In this document: piece by piece, positions 9,005 to 18,150 of the stretch
Layout: each line of letters starts with the position of its first letter
How positions within the stretch are numbered: the first letter of the stretch is position 1
Source of the DNA: Massilia sp. KIM
Lineage (GTDB): Bacteria; Pseudomonadota; Gammaproteobacteria; Burkholderiales; Burkholderiaceae_D
NCBI RefSeq assembly: GCF_002007115.1
Contig: NZ_MVAD01000001.1
Location: 1,488,001-1,552,000, forward strand
Length of the DNA: 64,000 bases
Direction: 5' to 3'
Position numbers and translations under genes: made by a program
Notes under the pieces: model-generated
What the model saw: the letters and a program-made list of their open reading frames with translations, nothing else
Database searches by the model: none
What the model was told of the DNA's origin: nothing

Positions 9005-9031
9005 CGCGGGCGCCTGCCGGAGACGCCCGCG
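9005..9031 (-). terminator. Stem-loop downstream of wrbA
   Basis: CGCGGGCG pairs with CGCCCGCG across an 11-base loop just after the wrbA stop. On the minus strand it is followed only by AAGTTT, so its strength is uncertain. Confidence 0.5.
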
Positions 9032-9046
9032 TTTTCCTGGTCCCGC

Positions 9047-9646
9047 TCAGCCGAACAGCTTGGCCGCGGTGCGGGCGATCAGTTCACCCTGGTGGCGCGC
9101 GCCGCCCAGTTCGAGTTCGCTCGGCTGGCGCTGGCCCTGGCCGCCCGCGATGGTCGTGGCGCCGTAGGGGCTGCCGCCGGTGATCTCGTCCAGCGTCATC
9201 TGGCCCTGGTAGCTGTAGGGCAGGCCGACGATGGTCATGCCGAAGTGCAGCAGGTTGGTGATGATCGAGAACAGGGTCGCTTCCTGGCCGCCGTGCTGGG
9301 TCGCGGTCGAGGTGAAGGCGCCGCCGACCTTGCCGTTCAGGGCGCCGCGCGCCCACAGGCCGCCGGTCTGGTCGAGGAAGGCCGCCATCTGCGAGGGCAT
9401 GCGGCCGTAGCGGGTGGGCGCGCCGACGATGATCGCGTCGTAGTTTTCGAGCTCGGCGACGGTGGCGACCGGGGGGTCCTGCTGCAGCTTGAAGTGGGCG
9501 CCCTTGGCGACTTCCTCAGGAACCGTTTCGGGCACCCGTTTGACGTCGACCGTGGCCCCGGCCGCACGCGCGCCCTCGGCGACCGCCTTGGCCATGGTTT
9601 CGATGTGCCCGTAGCTCGAGTAATACAGTACCAGTACTTTTGCCAT
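9047..9646 (-). CDS. wrbA: NAD(P)H:quinone oxidoreductase WrbA
   Basis: A 199-residue flavodoxin-like protein, the usual WrbA length. The FMN-binding loop SSYGHIETM follows the first strand, then [13 protein letters not shown] and the family signature [12 protein letters not shown]. WrbA is a tetrameric FMN enzyme that reduces quinones by two electrons and so avoids semiquinone radicals. The ATG at 9646 has a clear GGAGG eight bases upstream; an earlier in-frame ATG lacks one. It lies upstream of the GST on the same strand. Confidence 0.93.
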   Translation of the reverse strand: MAKVLVLYYSSYGHIETMAKAVAEGARAAGATVDVKRVPETVPEEVAKGAHFKLQQDPPVATVAELENYDAIIVGAPTRYGRMPSQMAAFLDQTGGLWARGALNGKVGGAFTSTATQHGGQEATLFSIITNLLHFGMTIVGLPYSYQGQMTLDEITGGSPYGATTIAGGQGQRQPSELELGGARHQGELIARTAAKLFG

Positions 9647-9898
9647 TGTCTTGCCTCCAGTTGATTGATGAGTGATGCGGTGCGCGACCATAGCATAAGG
9701 CTAATGTCTGCAGGATGGCGGCAGTTTAGCGAGATTTAACATCGGCGGCCGCACCCGCTCTGGCGCGCCGGCGCGCGCGGGCCCGGCGCACCGCCACCGG
9801 GGGCAAGCCCAGGTCCCTCCTTGGGAAGAAGCCCGTTCGCCGGCCCCGGGCAGCCCCCTGTCGGTCGCGATCAGCCGGTCGCGATCAGTCGGGCGCCG

Positions 9899-10795
9899 TC
9901 AATCGGCCGCCATCAAGGCGGCGAGTTCGTCCGGCGTCCCCTTGGGAAAGGCTTGCTTGAGGTAGGCCAGGAAGGCGGAGACCCGCGGGCTCAGCAGACG
10001 GCGCGAGGGGTACAGGACCCACACGGCGATCTCCGGGCCGTCGAGCTCGCCCCAGCTGAGCAGCTTGCCGGCCTCGAGGTCGCGGGCCACCAGCGACACC
10101 GGCAGGCGCGCGGCGCCGACCCCGAGGCGCGCGGCATCGCGCACCATGTAGAGCGAGGACAGCCGCAGCACCGGGTCCACCGAGATGCTGGCCGGCCCCT
10201 GCTCCGTCTTCACCGCCCACGTCCGCTCGCGGGCGCCCGCCTCGCGCACGATGGCGGGCGCGGGCCGGCCCTGCTCGGGGACCGGCAGCGCCGGATGGGC
10301 CACCACCAGCAGGCGGTCGTAGAGGACGATGCGTCCCACCAGGGTTTCGTCCGGATCCGGGTTGACCCGGATCGCCAGGTCATAGCCCTCCTCCACCATG
10401 TCCACCGGCCGGTCCTCGGTGGTCACCTCCAGCCGCACCTCGGGATAGGCGAGCGCGAAACCAGCGGCCAGCTTCCCCATCGCCATCTGCGAGAACAGCA
10501 GCGGCGCGCTGATGCGCAGGCGGCCGCGCGGCCGGTCGTTGCCGGAGGCGATGTCGCCGGCGGTCTGGTCGATCTCGGTGAGCAGCACGCTGGTGCGCTC
10601 GTAGAGCGCCCGGCCTTCCTCCGTGAGCTTGAGCAGGCGCGCGCCGCGCTCGATCAGGCGCACGCCCAGGCTGGCTTCGAGTTCGGTCACCCGGCGCGAG
10701 AGCGTCGCCTTGGGTCGGCCGCTGGCACGCGCCGCGCGACCGAATCCGCCGTGGCGGGCAACCAGGTTGAAATCGGCAAGGTCGAGCAAGTCCAT
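9899..10795 (-). CDS. LysR-family transcriptional regulator
   Basis: A 298-residue LTTR: N-terminal winged HTH (LADFNLVARHGGFGRAARAS, then KATLSRRVTELEASLGVRLIER), followed by a type-2 periplasmic-binding effector domain with LRISAPLLFSQ and DLAIRVN. It is divergent from the NmrA-like reductase gene with 99 bp between starts, the classic LysR arrangement, so that gene and the following DUF1857 gene are its likely targets. The start at 10795 has GGTGGA in front; ATGs at 10807 and 10825 are alternatives. The LRISAPLLFS type resembles regulators of quinone or electrophile response genes. Confidence 0.88.
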   Translation of the reverse strand: MDLLDLADFNLVARHGGFGRAARASGRPKATLSRRVTELEASLGVRLIERGARLLKLTEEGRALYERTSVLLTEIDQTAGDIASGNDRPRGRLRISAPLLFSQMAMGKLAAGFALAYPEVRLEVTTEDRPVDMVEEGYDLAIRVNPDPDETLVGRIVLYDRLLVVAHPALPVPEQGRPAPAIVREAGARERTWAVKTEQGPASISVDPVLRLSSLYMVRDAARLGVGAARLPVSLVARDLEAGKLLSWGELDGPEIAVWVLYPSRRLLSPRVSAFLAYLKQAFPKGTPDELAALMAAD

Positions 10796-10894
10796 GTGTT
10801 CCACCATTGAGACGAGGTGTCCCATTCTAAGGGCTATCGGTCCGCCTGTGGAATACCTACCATGGACTCACTCAACCACTTCAAGGAGCACAAC

Positions 10895-11764
10895 ATGACC
10901 ATCCTCGTCACTGGCGCCACCGGCACCGTCGGCCGCCATCTGGTCCAGCAACTCGCCGCCCGCGGCGCCAAGGTCCGCGCCCTCGTGCGCGATCCCGCCA
11001 AGGCGGACTTCCCGGCCGGCGTGGAGCTGGCGCAGGGCGACCTGCTCGACCCGAGCTCGCTGCGTCCGGCCTTCGACGGCGTTTCCTCGCTCTTCCTGCT
11101 CAATGCCGTCGCCGCCGACGAGTTCACCCAGGCGCTGATCGCGCTGAACCTGGCCAAGGCGGCCGGCGTGAAACGTGTCGTCTACCTCTCGGTGATCCAT
11201 AGCGACCTGTACGCCAACGTGCCCCATTTCGCCGGCAAGCTGGGCGTCGAACGCGCGATCGAACAGCTGGGCTTTTCCGGCACGATCTTGCGGCCGACCT
11301 ATTTCATGGACAACGATGTGATGGTCAAGGACGTGGTTCTGGGCCACGGCGTGTACCCGATGCCGCTCGGATCGAAAGGCATCGCCATGATCGACAGCCG
11401 CGACATCGCCGAGATCGCCGCCCGGGAACTGCTGCGCCACGAGGCGAGCGACGCGCCCCTGGGCCTGGAGCGCATCAACCTGGTAGGCCCGGATACCCTG
11501 ACCGGCAGCGCCGTAGCCGCCCTCTGGACCGAGGTGCTCGACCGGCCGGTCGCCTACGTCGGCGACGACACCGCCGGCTTCGAGGCGAACCTGCGCCATT
11601 TCATGCCCGAATGGATGGCCTACGACATGCGCCTGATGGGCGAACGCTTCCTGAGCGATGGCATGGTCCCGAACGAGGGCGACGTCGCCCGCCTGACCAC
11701 CCTGCTGGGCCGTCCGCTGCGCAGCTACCGCGACTTCGCCGCCGGCCTCGCCGCGGCAGCCTGA
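10895..11764 (+). CDS. NmrA-like NAD(P)-binding atypical SDR
   Basis: A 289-residue protein that begins directly with a Rossmann motif (MTILVTGATGTVGRHLVQQL) and lacks the YxxxK pair of classical SDRs, as in the NmrA/QorB-like group of quinone reductases and redox sensors. The C-terminal half (HFMPEWMAYDMRLM) is the usual variable substrate part. AAGGAG lies seven bases before the ATG. It is divergent from the LysR gene and 31 bp upstream of the DUF1857 gene, so they probably form an inducible two-gene operon. Confidence 0.85.
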   Translation: MTILVTGATGTVGRHLVQQLAARGAKVRALVRDPAKADFPAGVELAQGDLLDPSSLRPAFDGVSSLFLLNAVAADEFTQALIALNLAKAAGVKRVVYLSVIHSDLYANVPHFAGKLGVERAIEQLGFSGTILRPTYFMDNDVMVKDVVLGHGVYPMPLGSKGIAMIDSRDIAEIAARELLRHEASDAPLGLERINLVGPDTLTGSAVAALWTEVLDRPVAYVGDDTAGFEANLRHFMPEWMAYDMRLMGERFLSDGMVPNEGDVARLTTLLGRPLRSYRDFAAGLAAAA

Positions 11765-11795
11765 ACCATTCACTCAACCGACAAGGAGCCTCATC

Positions 11796-12269
11796 ATGAT
11801 CTATTCGACCGCCACCGTCCCCGTCAATCCCGAAGGCCAGCCGGCGCTGACACGCGCCCAGGTGTGGAAGGGCCTGGTGCTGAAGGCGCGCGACGCCCGC
11901 CAGTTCCTGCCGCCCGGCCTGTGCACCCGCTGTGAAGTGGTGGAAGACAGCGCCACCCACATCGTGCGCGAAGCCACCATCGCCGGCGCCGAACTGCGCG
12001 AAATCATCGGTTTCGAGCCCGAGCGCAAGGTGTCCTTCTTCCAGGCCAGCGGCCCGCGCGAAGGGGTGATCGTCAACGAGCTGTTCGAGGACGACACGGG
12101 CGCACTGCAGCTGCGCTTCTACTGCTACCTGGGCTTGCGCGACAAGGCGCCGGGCGGCCCGGAAGAGCGGGCCGAACAGGAATGGATGGACAGCGACAAG
12201 GGCTACCGCTCGGCCCTGCTGTCGACCCTGCAGCGCACCCGCGAGCTGGTTGCCCAGGGCAAGCTGTAA
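11796..12269 (+). CDS. DUF1857 / AtaL-like SRPBCC protein
   Basis: A 157-residue soluble protein resembling the DUF1857 family of START/SRPBCC-fold proteins: VPVNPEGQPALTRAQVWKGLVLKARD near the N-terminus, then VEDSATHIVREATI and a C-terminal helix SALLSTLQRTRELV. The fold has a deep hydrophobic pocket for small ligands; the function is unknown. AAGGAG precedes the ATG. Its position behind the NmrA-like reductase suggests it works on, or senses, the same class of compound. Confidence 0.78.
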   Translation: MIYSTATVPVNPEGQPALTRAQVWKGLVLKARDARQFLPPGLCTRCEVVEDSATHIVREATIAGAELREIIGFEPERKVSFFQASGPREGVIVNELFEDDTGALQLRFYCYLGLRDKAPGGPEERAEQEWMDSDKGYRSALLSTLQRTRELVAQGKL

Positions 12270-12284
12270 GCCAGGCCGGCGGCA

Positions 12285-12314
12285 CCGGTCCCGTCCGTCA
12301 CCGGGCGGGACCGG
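12285..12314. terminator. Hairpin between DUF1857 gene and RTX gene 1
   Basis: CCGGTCCCG pairs with CGGGACCGG around a 12-base loop in the 72-bp convergent gap. There is no T-run, so it is a candidate bidirectional Rho-assisted end. Confidence 0.45.
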
Positions 12315-12341
12315 GAGGCTGCCGGCGCAGCCATGACGTCC

Positions 12342-15300
12342 TCAGGACGCGAAGGCGTAGTCCGCCAGCGCCGTGGCCGGCGTGCCGACCAGCTCGGCGA
12401 TCAGGGTGAGCTCGCTTGCGGAAACTTCCTTGTCCTTCCCGCTCGAGGTGAACAGGTAGACCGCACTGTCGACGCCGTTGTCGACCACGAACAAGACCTT
12501 GGCCCCTGCGATATAGTCCGCCGTGGCCGAGCCGATGGTGCTGGCCGCCGCCGCCTCGGTGATATCGCCGGCGATATTGGTGCTGAAGATCACCAGTTCC
12601 GCCTTGTCGCTGAATCCGCCGGCCGAGGTACGCACCAGGCCGCCCTCGACCACCGCATCGCCGTCGCCGATCTTGAAGGCGGACTGGGAAATACGCAGCT
12701 TGTCCTGCAGGGTGGTGAAATCGCCCACGGTGTCGTAGCCCTCCGCGCTGTCGAGGACGACGATGTCCTTGCCGGCCCCCGTCAACACTTCGTCAGCGCC
12801 CGCGCCGCCATTCAGGATATCGTTGCCCAGGCCGCCGGACAGGATGTCGTCGCCGCCTGCGCCCAGCAGGGTATTGGCGCCGCCATTGCCGGTCAGGTGA
12901 TTGGCCAGGGCGTTGCCGGTCAGGTTCACGGCCAGCGTGGCAGCCGCGGTCACGCTCGCGTTCTCTACGTTTGCCGCCAGGACGTAGCTGCCATTCGCCG
13001 TGAACGCGACCTCGACGAGGTCGAGGCCTTCGTCGACCTCTTCCTTCACGATATCGGCCGCGATGCTGACGACATAGGTGTCGTCGCCTCTACCGCCGGT
13101 CATGGTGTCCACGCCGCCGCCGCCGTCGAGGACGTCGTCACCGTCGGTGCCGTTGAGCACGTCGTTGGTCGCGGTGCCCCGGTCGGCAAGCAATTGCTCG
13201 ATGGTTTTCTCGGCATCCATGAAGACGATGTTTTCGACGTTGCGCAGGGTGACCTGCTCGCCGGTCTTCTTGTTCGCCAGCACCAGGTCGGTCGCATTCG
13301 GACGCGACCGGGTGTAGTCGGCCAGCTTGCCCTCCAGGTAGAGGGTGTCCTGGTCGGCGCCGCCGTCGACGATGTCGACGCCCGTGCCGGCGTACAGTTC
13401 GTCCTTGCCCGCCCCACCCAGCAGGGTGTCGTTGCCGGCGCCGCCGAGCAGGCGGTCGTCGTCGAGGCCGCCGTCGAGGCTGTCGTTACCGTCGCCACCG
13501 TACAGGTAGTCCTCGCCGGCGCCGCCAATCAGCTTGTCGGCGCCGACGTTACCGAGAATCACGTTATTACCGGCGTTGCCGGTGCCGGTAAAGCCCTTGT
13601 TGCCGGTGTAGGTCAGGTTCTCGACGAAATCGGAGAGCTTGTAGCTCACGGCGCTGGTCTTGACCAGGTCGGTGCCGCCATCCTGGGTCTCGGTAACGAG
13701 GTCGGCAGTGATGTCCGCCACGTAGACGTCGTCGCCCGCGCCGCCGATCATGGTGTCCTTGCCCGCACCACCGTCGAGCAGGTCGTCGCCTGCGCCCGCG
13801 TTCAGGATGTTGGCGCCTGCGCCGCCCTTGAGCTCATTGTCGAGCGCGTTGCCGGTCACGTTGATGGCGCCGGAGGCATTCACGATGGCGTTCTCGACGT
13901 GCTCTCCCAGCACGTAGTTTGCCGCGCCCTTGAAGCCGAGCACGACGGTATCGATGCCTGCGCCCTCTTCTTCGATCACGCTGTCGGAGACGACGTCGAG
14001 GAAGTAGCGGTCGTCGCCTTCGCCGCCCTCCATGGTGTCGCTGCCCAGGCCGCCGTCGATCTCGTCGTCGTCGTCGGTACCAACGAGGGTGTCGTTGCCG
14101 ATGCTGGCCAGATTCTCGTTGACCTGGTCGATGCTCCAGGTGTCGGTGCCGTTGGTGACCGACTCGATGTTGCGCAGCGTGATGCGTACGCCGCGCTCGG
14201 CATTGGTCAGCACGGTGTCGGTGGCGGAGATACGTACCCGCACATACTCGTCCAGGGAACCTTCGATATAGGCCGTATCCTGGCCGGCGCCGCCGTCCAG
14301 CACATTCTCGCCGCTGCCGCCGTCCAGGTAGTCGTCGCCGTCGCCGCCCAGCAGGGTATCGTTGCCGCCCTCGCCGAACAGGGTATCGTCGCCCGCCAGG
14401 CCGCTCAGCTTGTCACTGCCGCCGGCGCCCGCGATCAGGTTGTCGCCACCGTTGCCGGTCCCGGCGAACGCGCCCTTGCCGTCGTAGAGGAGGTTCTCGA
14501 CCTCGGCGGCGAGCGTGATGCTGGCGAGCGTCGTGATCACCGTGTCCCGACCCTCGTCCTTCGATTCGCGCACCACATCGCCTGCATTGTCGACGACGAA
14601 GAAATCGTCGCCGGTGCCGCCGCTCAAGGTGTCTTTCCCGGCGCCGCCATCGATGAAGTCGTTTCCGGCGCCGCCATTGATGACGTTCGTCGCCCCGTTG
14701 CCGACCAGGTTGTTGTTCAGCTCATTGCCTTCCAGGTTGACGGCGATCGATGCGGCCGAGGTCACGATGGCGCGTTCGACGTTATCCGCCAGGGTGAAAG
14801 TGCCTTTCACCGTGTAGGCGACCCGCACCTCGTCGGTGCCGGCGTCGGCATCCTCGATGATCGTATCTCCCGGGCCGCTGACGACGTAGCGGTCGTGGCC
14901 GAGGCCGCCGCTCATCGTGTCGTTGCCCAGCCCGCCGTCGAGGAGATCGGCCTCATCGCTGCCCGTCAGCTCGTCGTCGAAGGGGGTGGCGATATTATCG
15001 TGCAGCTCGGCGAGCGTGAGGTCGGCGTCGATAAAAACGACCCTTTCCACGTTGCGCAGGGTTATCGTCGCACCACTGACCTTGTGGACGAGCACCGTAT
15101 CCGTCCCGTTCGGGCGCGAGCGGGTGTACTCGCCCAGGGTGCCGTTCATGATGACCACGTCGTTGCCGGCGCCGCCATCGATCAGGTCGTTGCCGCTGTC
15201 AAAACGGATCACGTCCGCGCCTTCCCCGCCCGACACGGTGTCGTTGCCGGCGCCGGTCCAGATCTGGTCGTCGCCATCCCCGCCGTTCAGCTTGTCGTTG

Positions 15301-17975
15301 CCATCGCCGCCGACCATCTGGTCGCCGTCGGCGCCGCCGTCCAGCACGTCGTCGCCGGCGTCGCCCCACAGCTTGTCGGCGCCCGCGCCGCCAAGCACGT
15401 TGTCGTTGCCATCGCCACCGACCAGCTGATCAGCGCCATTGCCGCCGTCCAGGCTGTCGGCGCCGGCCGAGCCCCAGAGCCAGTCGTTGTCGTCGCCGCC
15501 GGACAGCTTGTCGTTGCCGTCGCCGCCGTTCATGATGTCTGCGCCCGCGCCGCCGTCCAGGCTGTCCTCACCCGCGCCGCCCTCCATCTCGTCATCGCCT
15601 TCGCCGCCGAACAGCTTGTCGCTGCCGTCGCCGCCGTGCAGCCGGTCGGCGCCGCTGCCGCCATCGAGGGTGTCGCTGCCCGCCAAGCCATGCATCGTGT
15701 CGCCGCCGGCGGCGCCGCTGAGCTTGTCATCGCCCGTTCCCCCGACGAGGAAATTGTCCAGTTCGTTGCCCGTACCGGTGAAATTGCCCTTTCCGCCGAA
15801 GTAGAGTCCTTCGACATTGGCGCCGAGCGTGTAGCTGTTCACCGTCGCGGTGACCCTGTCCTGGCCCTGGTCGGCCAGTTCGGTGATCACGTCGGCGACA
15901 TTGTCGACGGTGTAGTAATCGTCGCCCACGCCACCGACCAGGGTGTCCTTGCCGCCGCGGCCATCGAGGAAGTCGTTGCCCTCGCCGCCGATCAGGGTAT
16001 TGGCGCCGTCGTTACCGGTGAGGACATTGCTCGTCGCGTTGCCGGTAATGTTGACGGGGGCCGTCCCGCTCGCCGCAGTGCCCTTCTCGACGTTCGCGGG
16101 CAGCACGAAGGTCCCGCCATTGGCCAGGCTGACCAGGGCCGTATCGATGCCCTCGTGGGCCTTCTCGACGATCTGGTCACCGGCATGGTTGATCACATAG
16201 ATGTCGTCGCCGATGCCGCCGGCCAGGGTGTCGGCGCCGGCGCTGCCGGCGTGCGTCTGGATGGCCTGCAGCGGATAGCTGTCGAAGCTCTCTTCAAACC
16301 CGCGCTCGTCGACATAGGAAAAGCTCACCGTGATGGTGGCGCCGGCGTAGGCGGCCTGGACCACATATTTGCTCGAGGTGGCGCCGGGGATTGCCACCCC
16401 GTTCGCCTTCCACTGGTAACTCAGGGGGCCGACGCCGTCCTCGTCCTCGATCGGATCGATGAACTTGAGCTCCAGGGTATTCCCGACGGCCACCTCGCCG
16501 ACGATCTGGTAGGAGAATTGCGGCCAATGGTTGGGGGCGAGCTCGGTCAGGCCGTAAACGGCTTCCGCTGCTTCCGCCAGGGCCGCGTCGCGCGAGGCAA
16601 GGTCGGTCACGCCTGCGATGAATCCGCGGCCGAGGGCGTAGGCATCGTAGCCGGCGTAGATCATCTTCAGGTAATTGTCGTCGAGCGAACCGCTGAAGGC
16701 CTCGGCAGCCCAGACCTTGTTGTCCAGCACGGCCCGATCCTCGCCCTGCGCCCCCTTGGCCACTTCGCGGATCACGGAGCCGATGTCCATCGTTCCGTCC
16801 TTCAAAGTGCCCGCCCAGTACGCCAAGCCTTCCGGTTCGGGAGGACGGCCGAACAGGGTCTGGAACACCTGTTCGACCTTCTGCTCGGCGGTCTTCCCGG
16901 AATAGAGCCTGGCGAATTCGGTCGAGGCAAGCACTGCGGTACGCAAGGACTGGATCCCAGTCCCCTGCTGCGCTTCGACGATGGCGGTCCAGCGCTCGAG
17001 GGCCTCAGCGTCGGCGGGGCGGCCGAGATATTCGACATAAACCTGCTCCACGGCCTTGGCCGCAGGGCTCATGCGCACCGGATTGGTCGGCTGGGTGCCA
17101 GCGGTCCCGACTTCACCCCGCAGGTCGGCAAAGGCAGCCGTGACCCAGAGGCTCTTTCCAGCGAACTCCTCGGTAATCTCGAGCGTCGCGCTGGTCGAAC
17201 TTTGCACCAGCCGGTAGCCGGAGTACCACAGGTAGACGATGGCGCCCAGCCCGTCGCCGTCCTGCAGGTTATGGGTTGCGGTAACGGTAGCGCCGACAGC
17301 GAGTTCGCCTTCGATGGACACCGTCCCAGTAAAGTGAAGGTTCTCGGGGAGGGCCGCGATGTCGGCCATCACCTCCGGCAGCGCCGCAATCGCGGCGTCG
17401 AGCGAGGCGCTGGTCGCCACCGCGGCGACGAAGTCGATCGCTGCCCCGGCGTCGATCTGCTCATCGTGTTCGAACGCTTCGGCCGCCGCCTCGGCAAACG
17501 CCTGGGCGGCGGAGACCTTGTTTTCGTATGCGAGCTTGTCGGCTCCTTGTGCGCCTTCAGCCAGCACGCGCATCAGGCCACCTGCGGTGATGGTGTGCTT
17601 GTCGAGCTGTTCTTTCCAAAAAGCCTGGCCCGCCGCGTCCGGGTCGCGGTTGAACAGGCGCGCGTAGGCGCTTGCGACGATCTGGGAATTGCTCTGACCC
17701 GCAAGCCGGGCATGGAATTCCGGCATCGATTCACCGAAAATGAAGTGCGCGGACTCGGTATCGCCGTGGACGATGAATTCTTCGATCTGGCCCGTCCAAT
17801 AGGCAGCCTCATCGGGGAAGGCGGGACGTCCGAAATAGGTGACGAAGAGTTCCTGTATCACCCGGCCCACGTCGGGGGCTGCTTCCAGACTGGCGCTGGA
17901 GGCGATGCTGCCGGCACTGATGAGGTTCTGGGAAAAGGTGGAAGATTCTTGTACTACGTCGGCGCGACTCGGCAT
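12342..17975 (-). CDS. Giant DUF4214 / RTX calcium-binding exoprotein 1 (1877 aa)
   Basis: There is no Sec signal; secretion by a type I system through the C-terminus is expected. DUF4214 units, marked by FGRP/LGRP and nearby Tyr/Trp, lie at about residues 35-145 and 300-430, with Ig-like segments at about 215-300 and 480-560. From about 578 the protein is GGxGxDxLx nonapeptide repeats that fold on calcium into beta-rolls. These are organised into four modules of about 300 residues, separated by a YTRSRPNATD ... TLRNVE linker. The last 145 residues (DTVGDFTTLQDKLRI to YAFAS) match the paralogue's C-terminus and probably hold the export signal. DUF4214 RTX proteins are surface-layer-like or adhesive. 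No T1SS genes are in the window. AAAGAG precedes the ATG. Confidence 0.88.
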   Translation of the reverse strand: MPSRADVVQESSTFSQNLISAGSIASSASLEAAPDVGRVIQELFVTYFGRPAFPDEAAYWTGQIEEFIVHGDTESAHFIFGESMPEFHARLAGQSNSQIVASAYARLFNRDPDAAGQAFWKEQLDKHTITAGGLMRVLAEGAQGADKLAYENKVSAAQAFAEAAAEAFEHDEQIDAGAAIDFVAAVATSASLDAAIAALPEVMADIAALPENLHFTGTVSIEGELAVGATVTATHNLQDGDGLGAIVYLWYSGYRLVQSSTSATLEITEEFAGKSLWVTAAFADLRGEVGTAGTQPTNPVRMSPAAKAVEQVYVEYLGRPADAEALERWTAIVEAQQGTGIQSLRTAVLASTEFARLYSGKTAEQKVEQVFQTLFGRPPEPEGLAYWAGTLKDGTMDIGSVIREVAKGAQGEDRAVLDNKVWAAEAFSGSLDDNYLKMIYAGYDAYALGRGFIAGVTDLASRDAALAEAAEAVYGLTELAPNHWPQFSYQIVGEVAVGNTLELKFIDPIEDEDGVGPLSYQWKANGVAIPGATSSKYVVQAAYAGATITVSFSYVDERGFEESFDSYPLQAIQTHAGSAGADTLAGGIGDDIYVINHAGDQIVEKAHEGIDTALVSLANGGTFVLPANVEKGTAASGTAPVNITGNATSNVLTGNDGANTLIGGEGNDFLDGRGGKDTLVGGVGDDYYTVDNVADVITELADQGQDRVTATVNSYTLGANVEGLYFGGKGNFTGTGNELDNFLVGGTGDDKLSGAAGGDTMHGLAGSDTLDGGSGADRLHGGDGSDKLFGGEGDDEMEGGAGEDSLDGGAGADIMNGGDGNDKLSGGDDNDWLWGSAGADSLDGGNGADQLVGGDGNDNVLGGAGADKLWGDAGDDVLDGGADGDQMVGGDGNDKLNGGDGDDQIWTGAGNDTVSGGEGADVIRFDSGNDLIDGGAGNDVVIMNGTLGEYTRSRPNGTDTVLVHKVSGATITLRNVERVVFIDADLTLAELHDNIATPFDDELTGSDEADLLDGGLGNDTMSGGLGHDRYVVSGPGDTIIEDADAGTDEVRVAYTVKGTFTLADNVERAIVTSAASIAVNLEGNELNNNLVGNGATNVINGGAGNDFIDGGAGKDTLSGGTGDDFFVVDNAGDVVRESKDEGRDTVITTLASITLAAEVENLLYDGKGAFAGTGNGGDNLIAGAGGSDKLSGLAGDDTLFGEGGNDTLLGGDGDDYLDGGSGENVLDGGAGQDTAYIEGSLDEYVRVRISATDTVLTNAERGVRITLRNIESVTNGTDTWSIDQVNENLASIGNDTLVGTDDDDEIDGGLGSDTMEGGEGDDRYFLDVVSDSVIEEEGAGIDTVVLGFKGAANYVLGEHVENAIVNASGAINVTGNALDNELKGGAGANILNAGAGDDLLDGGAGKDTMIGGAGDDVYVADITADLVTETQDGGTDLVKTSAVSYKLSDFVENLTYTGNKGFTGTGNAGNNVILGNVGADKLIGGAGEDYLYGGDGNDSLDGGLDDDRLLGGAGNDTLLGGAGKDELYAGTGVDIVDGGADQDTLYLEGKLADYTRSRPNATDLVLANKKTGEQVTLRNVENIVFMDAEKTIEQLLADRGTATNDVLNGTDGDDVLDGGGGVDTMTGGRGDDTYVVSIAADIVKEEVDEGLDLVEVAFTANGSYVLAANVENASVTAAATLAVNLTGNALANHLTGNGGANTLLGAGGDDILSGGLGNDILNGGAGADEVLTGAGKDIVVLDSAEGYDTVGDFTTLQDKLRISQSAFKIGDGDAVVEGGLVRTSAGGFSDKAELVIFSTNIAGDITEAAAASTIGSATADYIAGAKVLFVVDNGVDSAVYLFTSSGKDKEVSASELTLIAELVGTPATALADYAFAS

Positions 17976-18150
17976 GCGGGGCTCTTTGCGTAATGTTAGG
18001 AAAAAAGGCTCGCCTACTGTTGCAAATTGGCAAGCGAACCTGATACTAACATTTACCTTAGAAGATCATCAATTTCTTTGACGCAATTAGTGTGGCGCCG
18101 ATGGCAATCTCTCAAAAAACCACCGGATTCACACCCCGTACCAGTAAAAA

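Noticed and set aside
12333..17993. A 1886-codon open frame antisense to RTX gene 1
   Set aside because: It is the complement of glycine/aspartate repeat codons and reads as low-complexity Val/Ala/Gly text. It has no ribosome site or domain, and the sense strand has clear DUF4214 and RTX domains.
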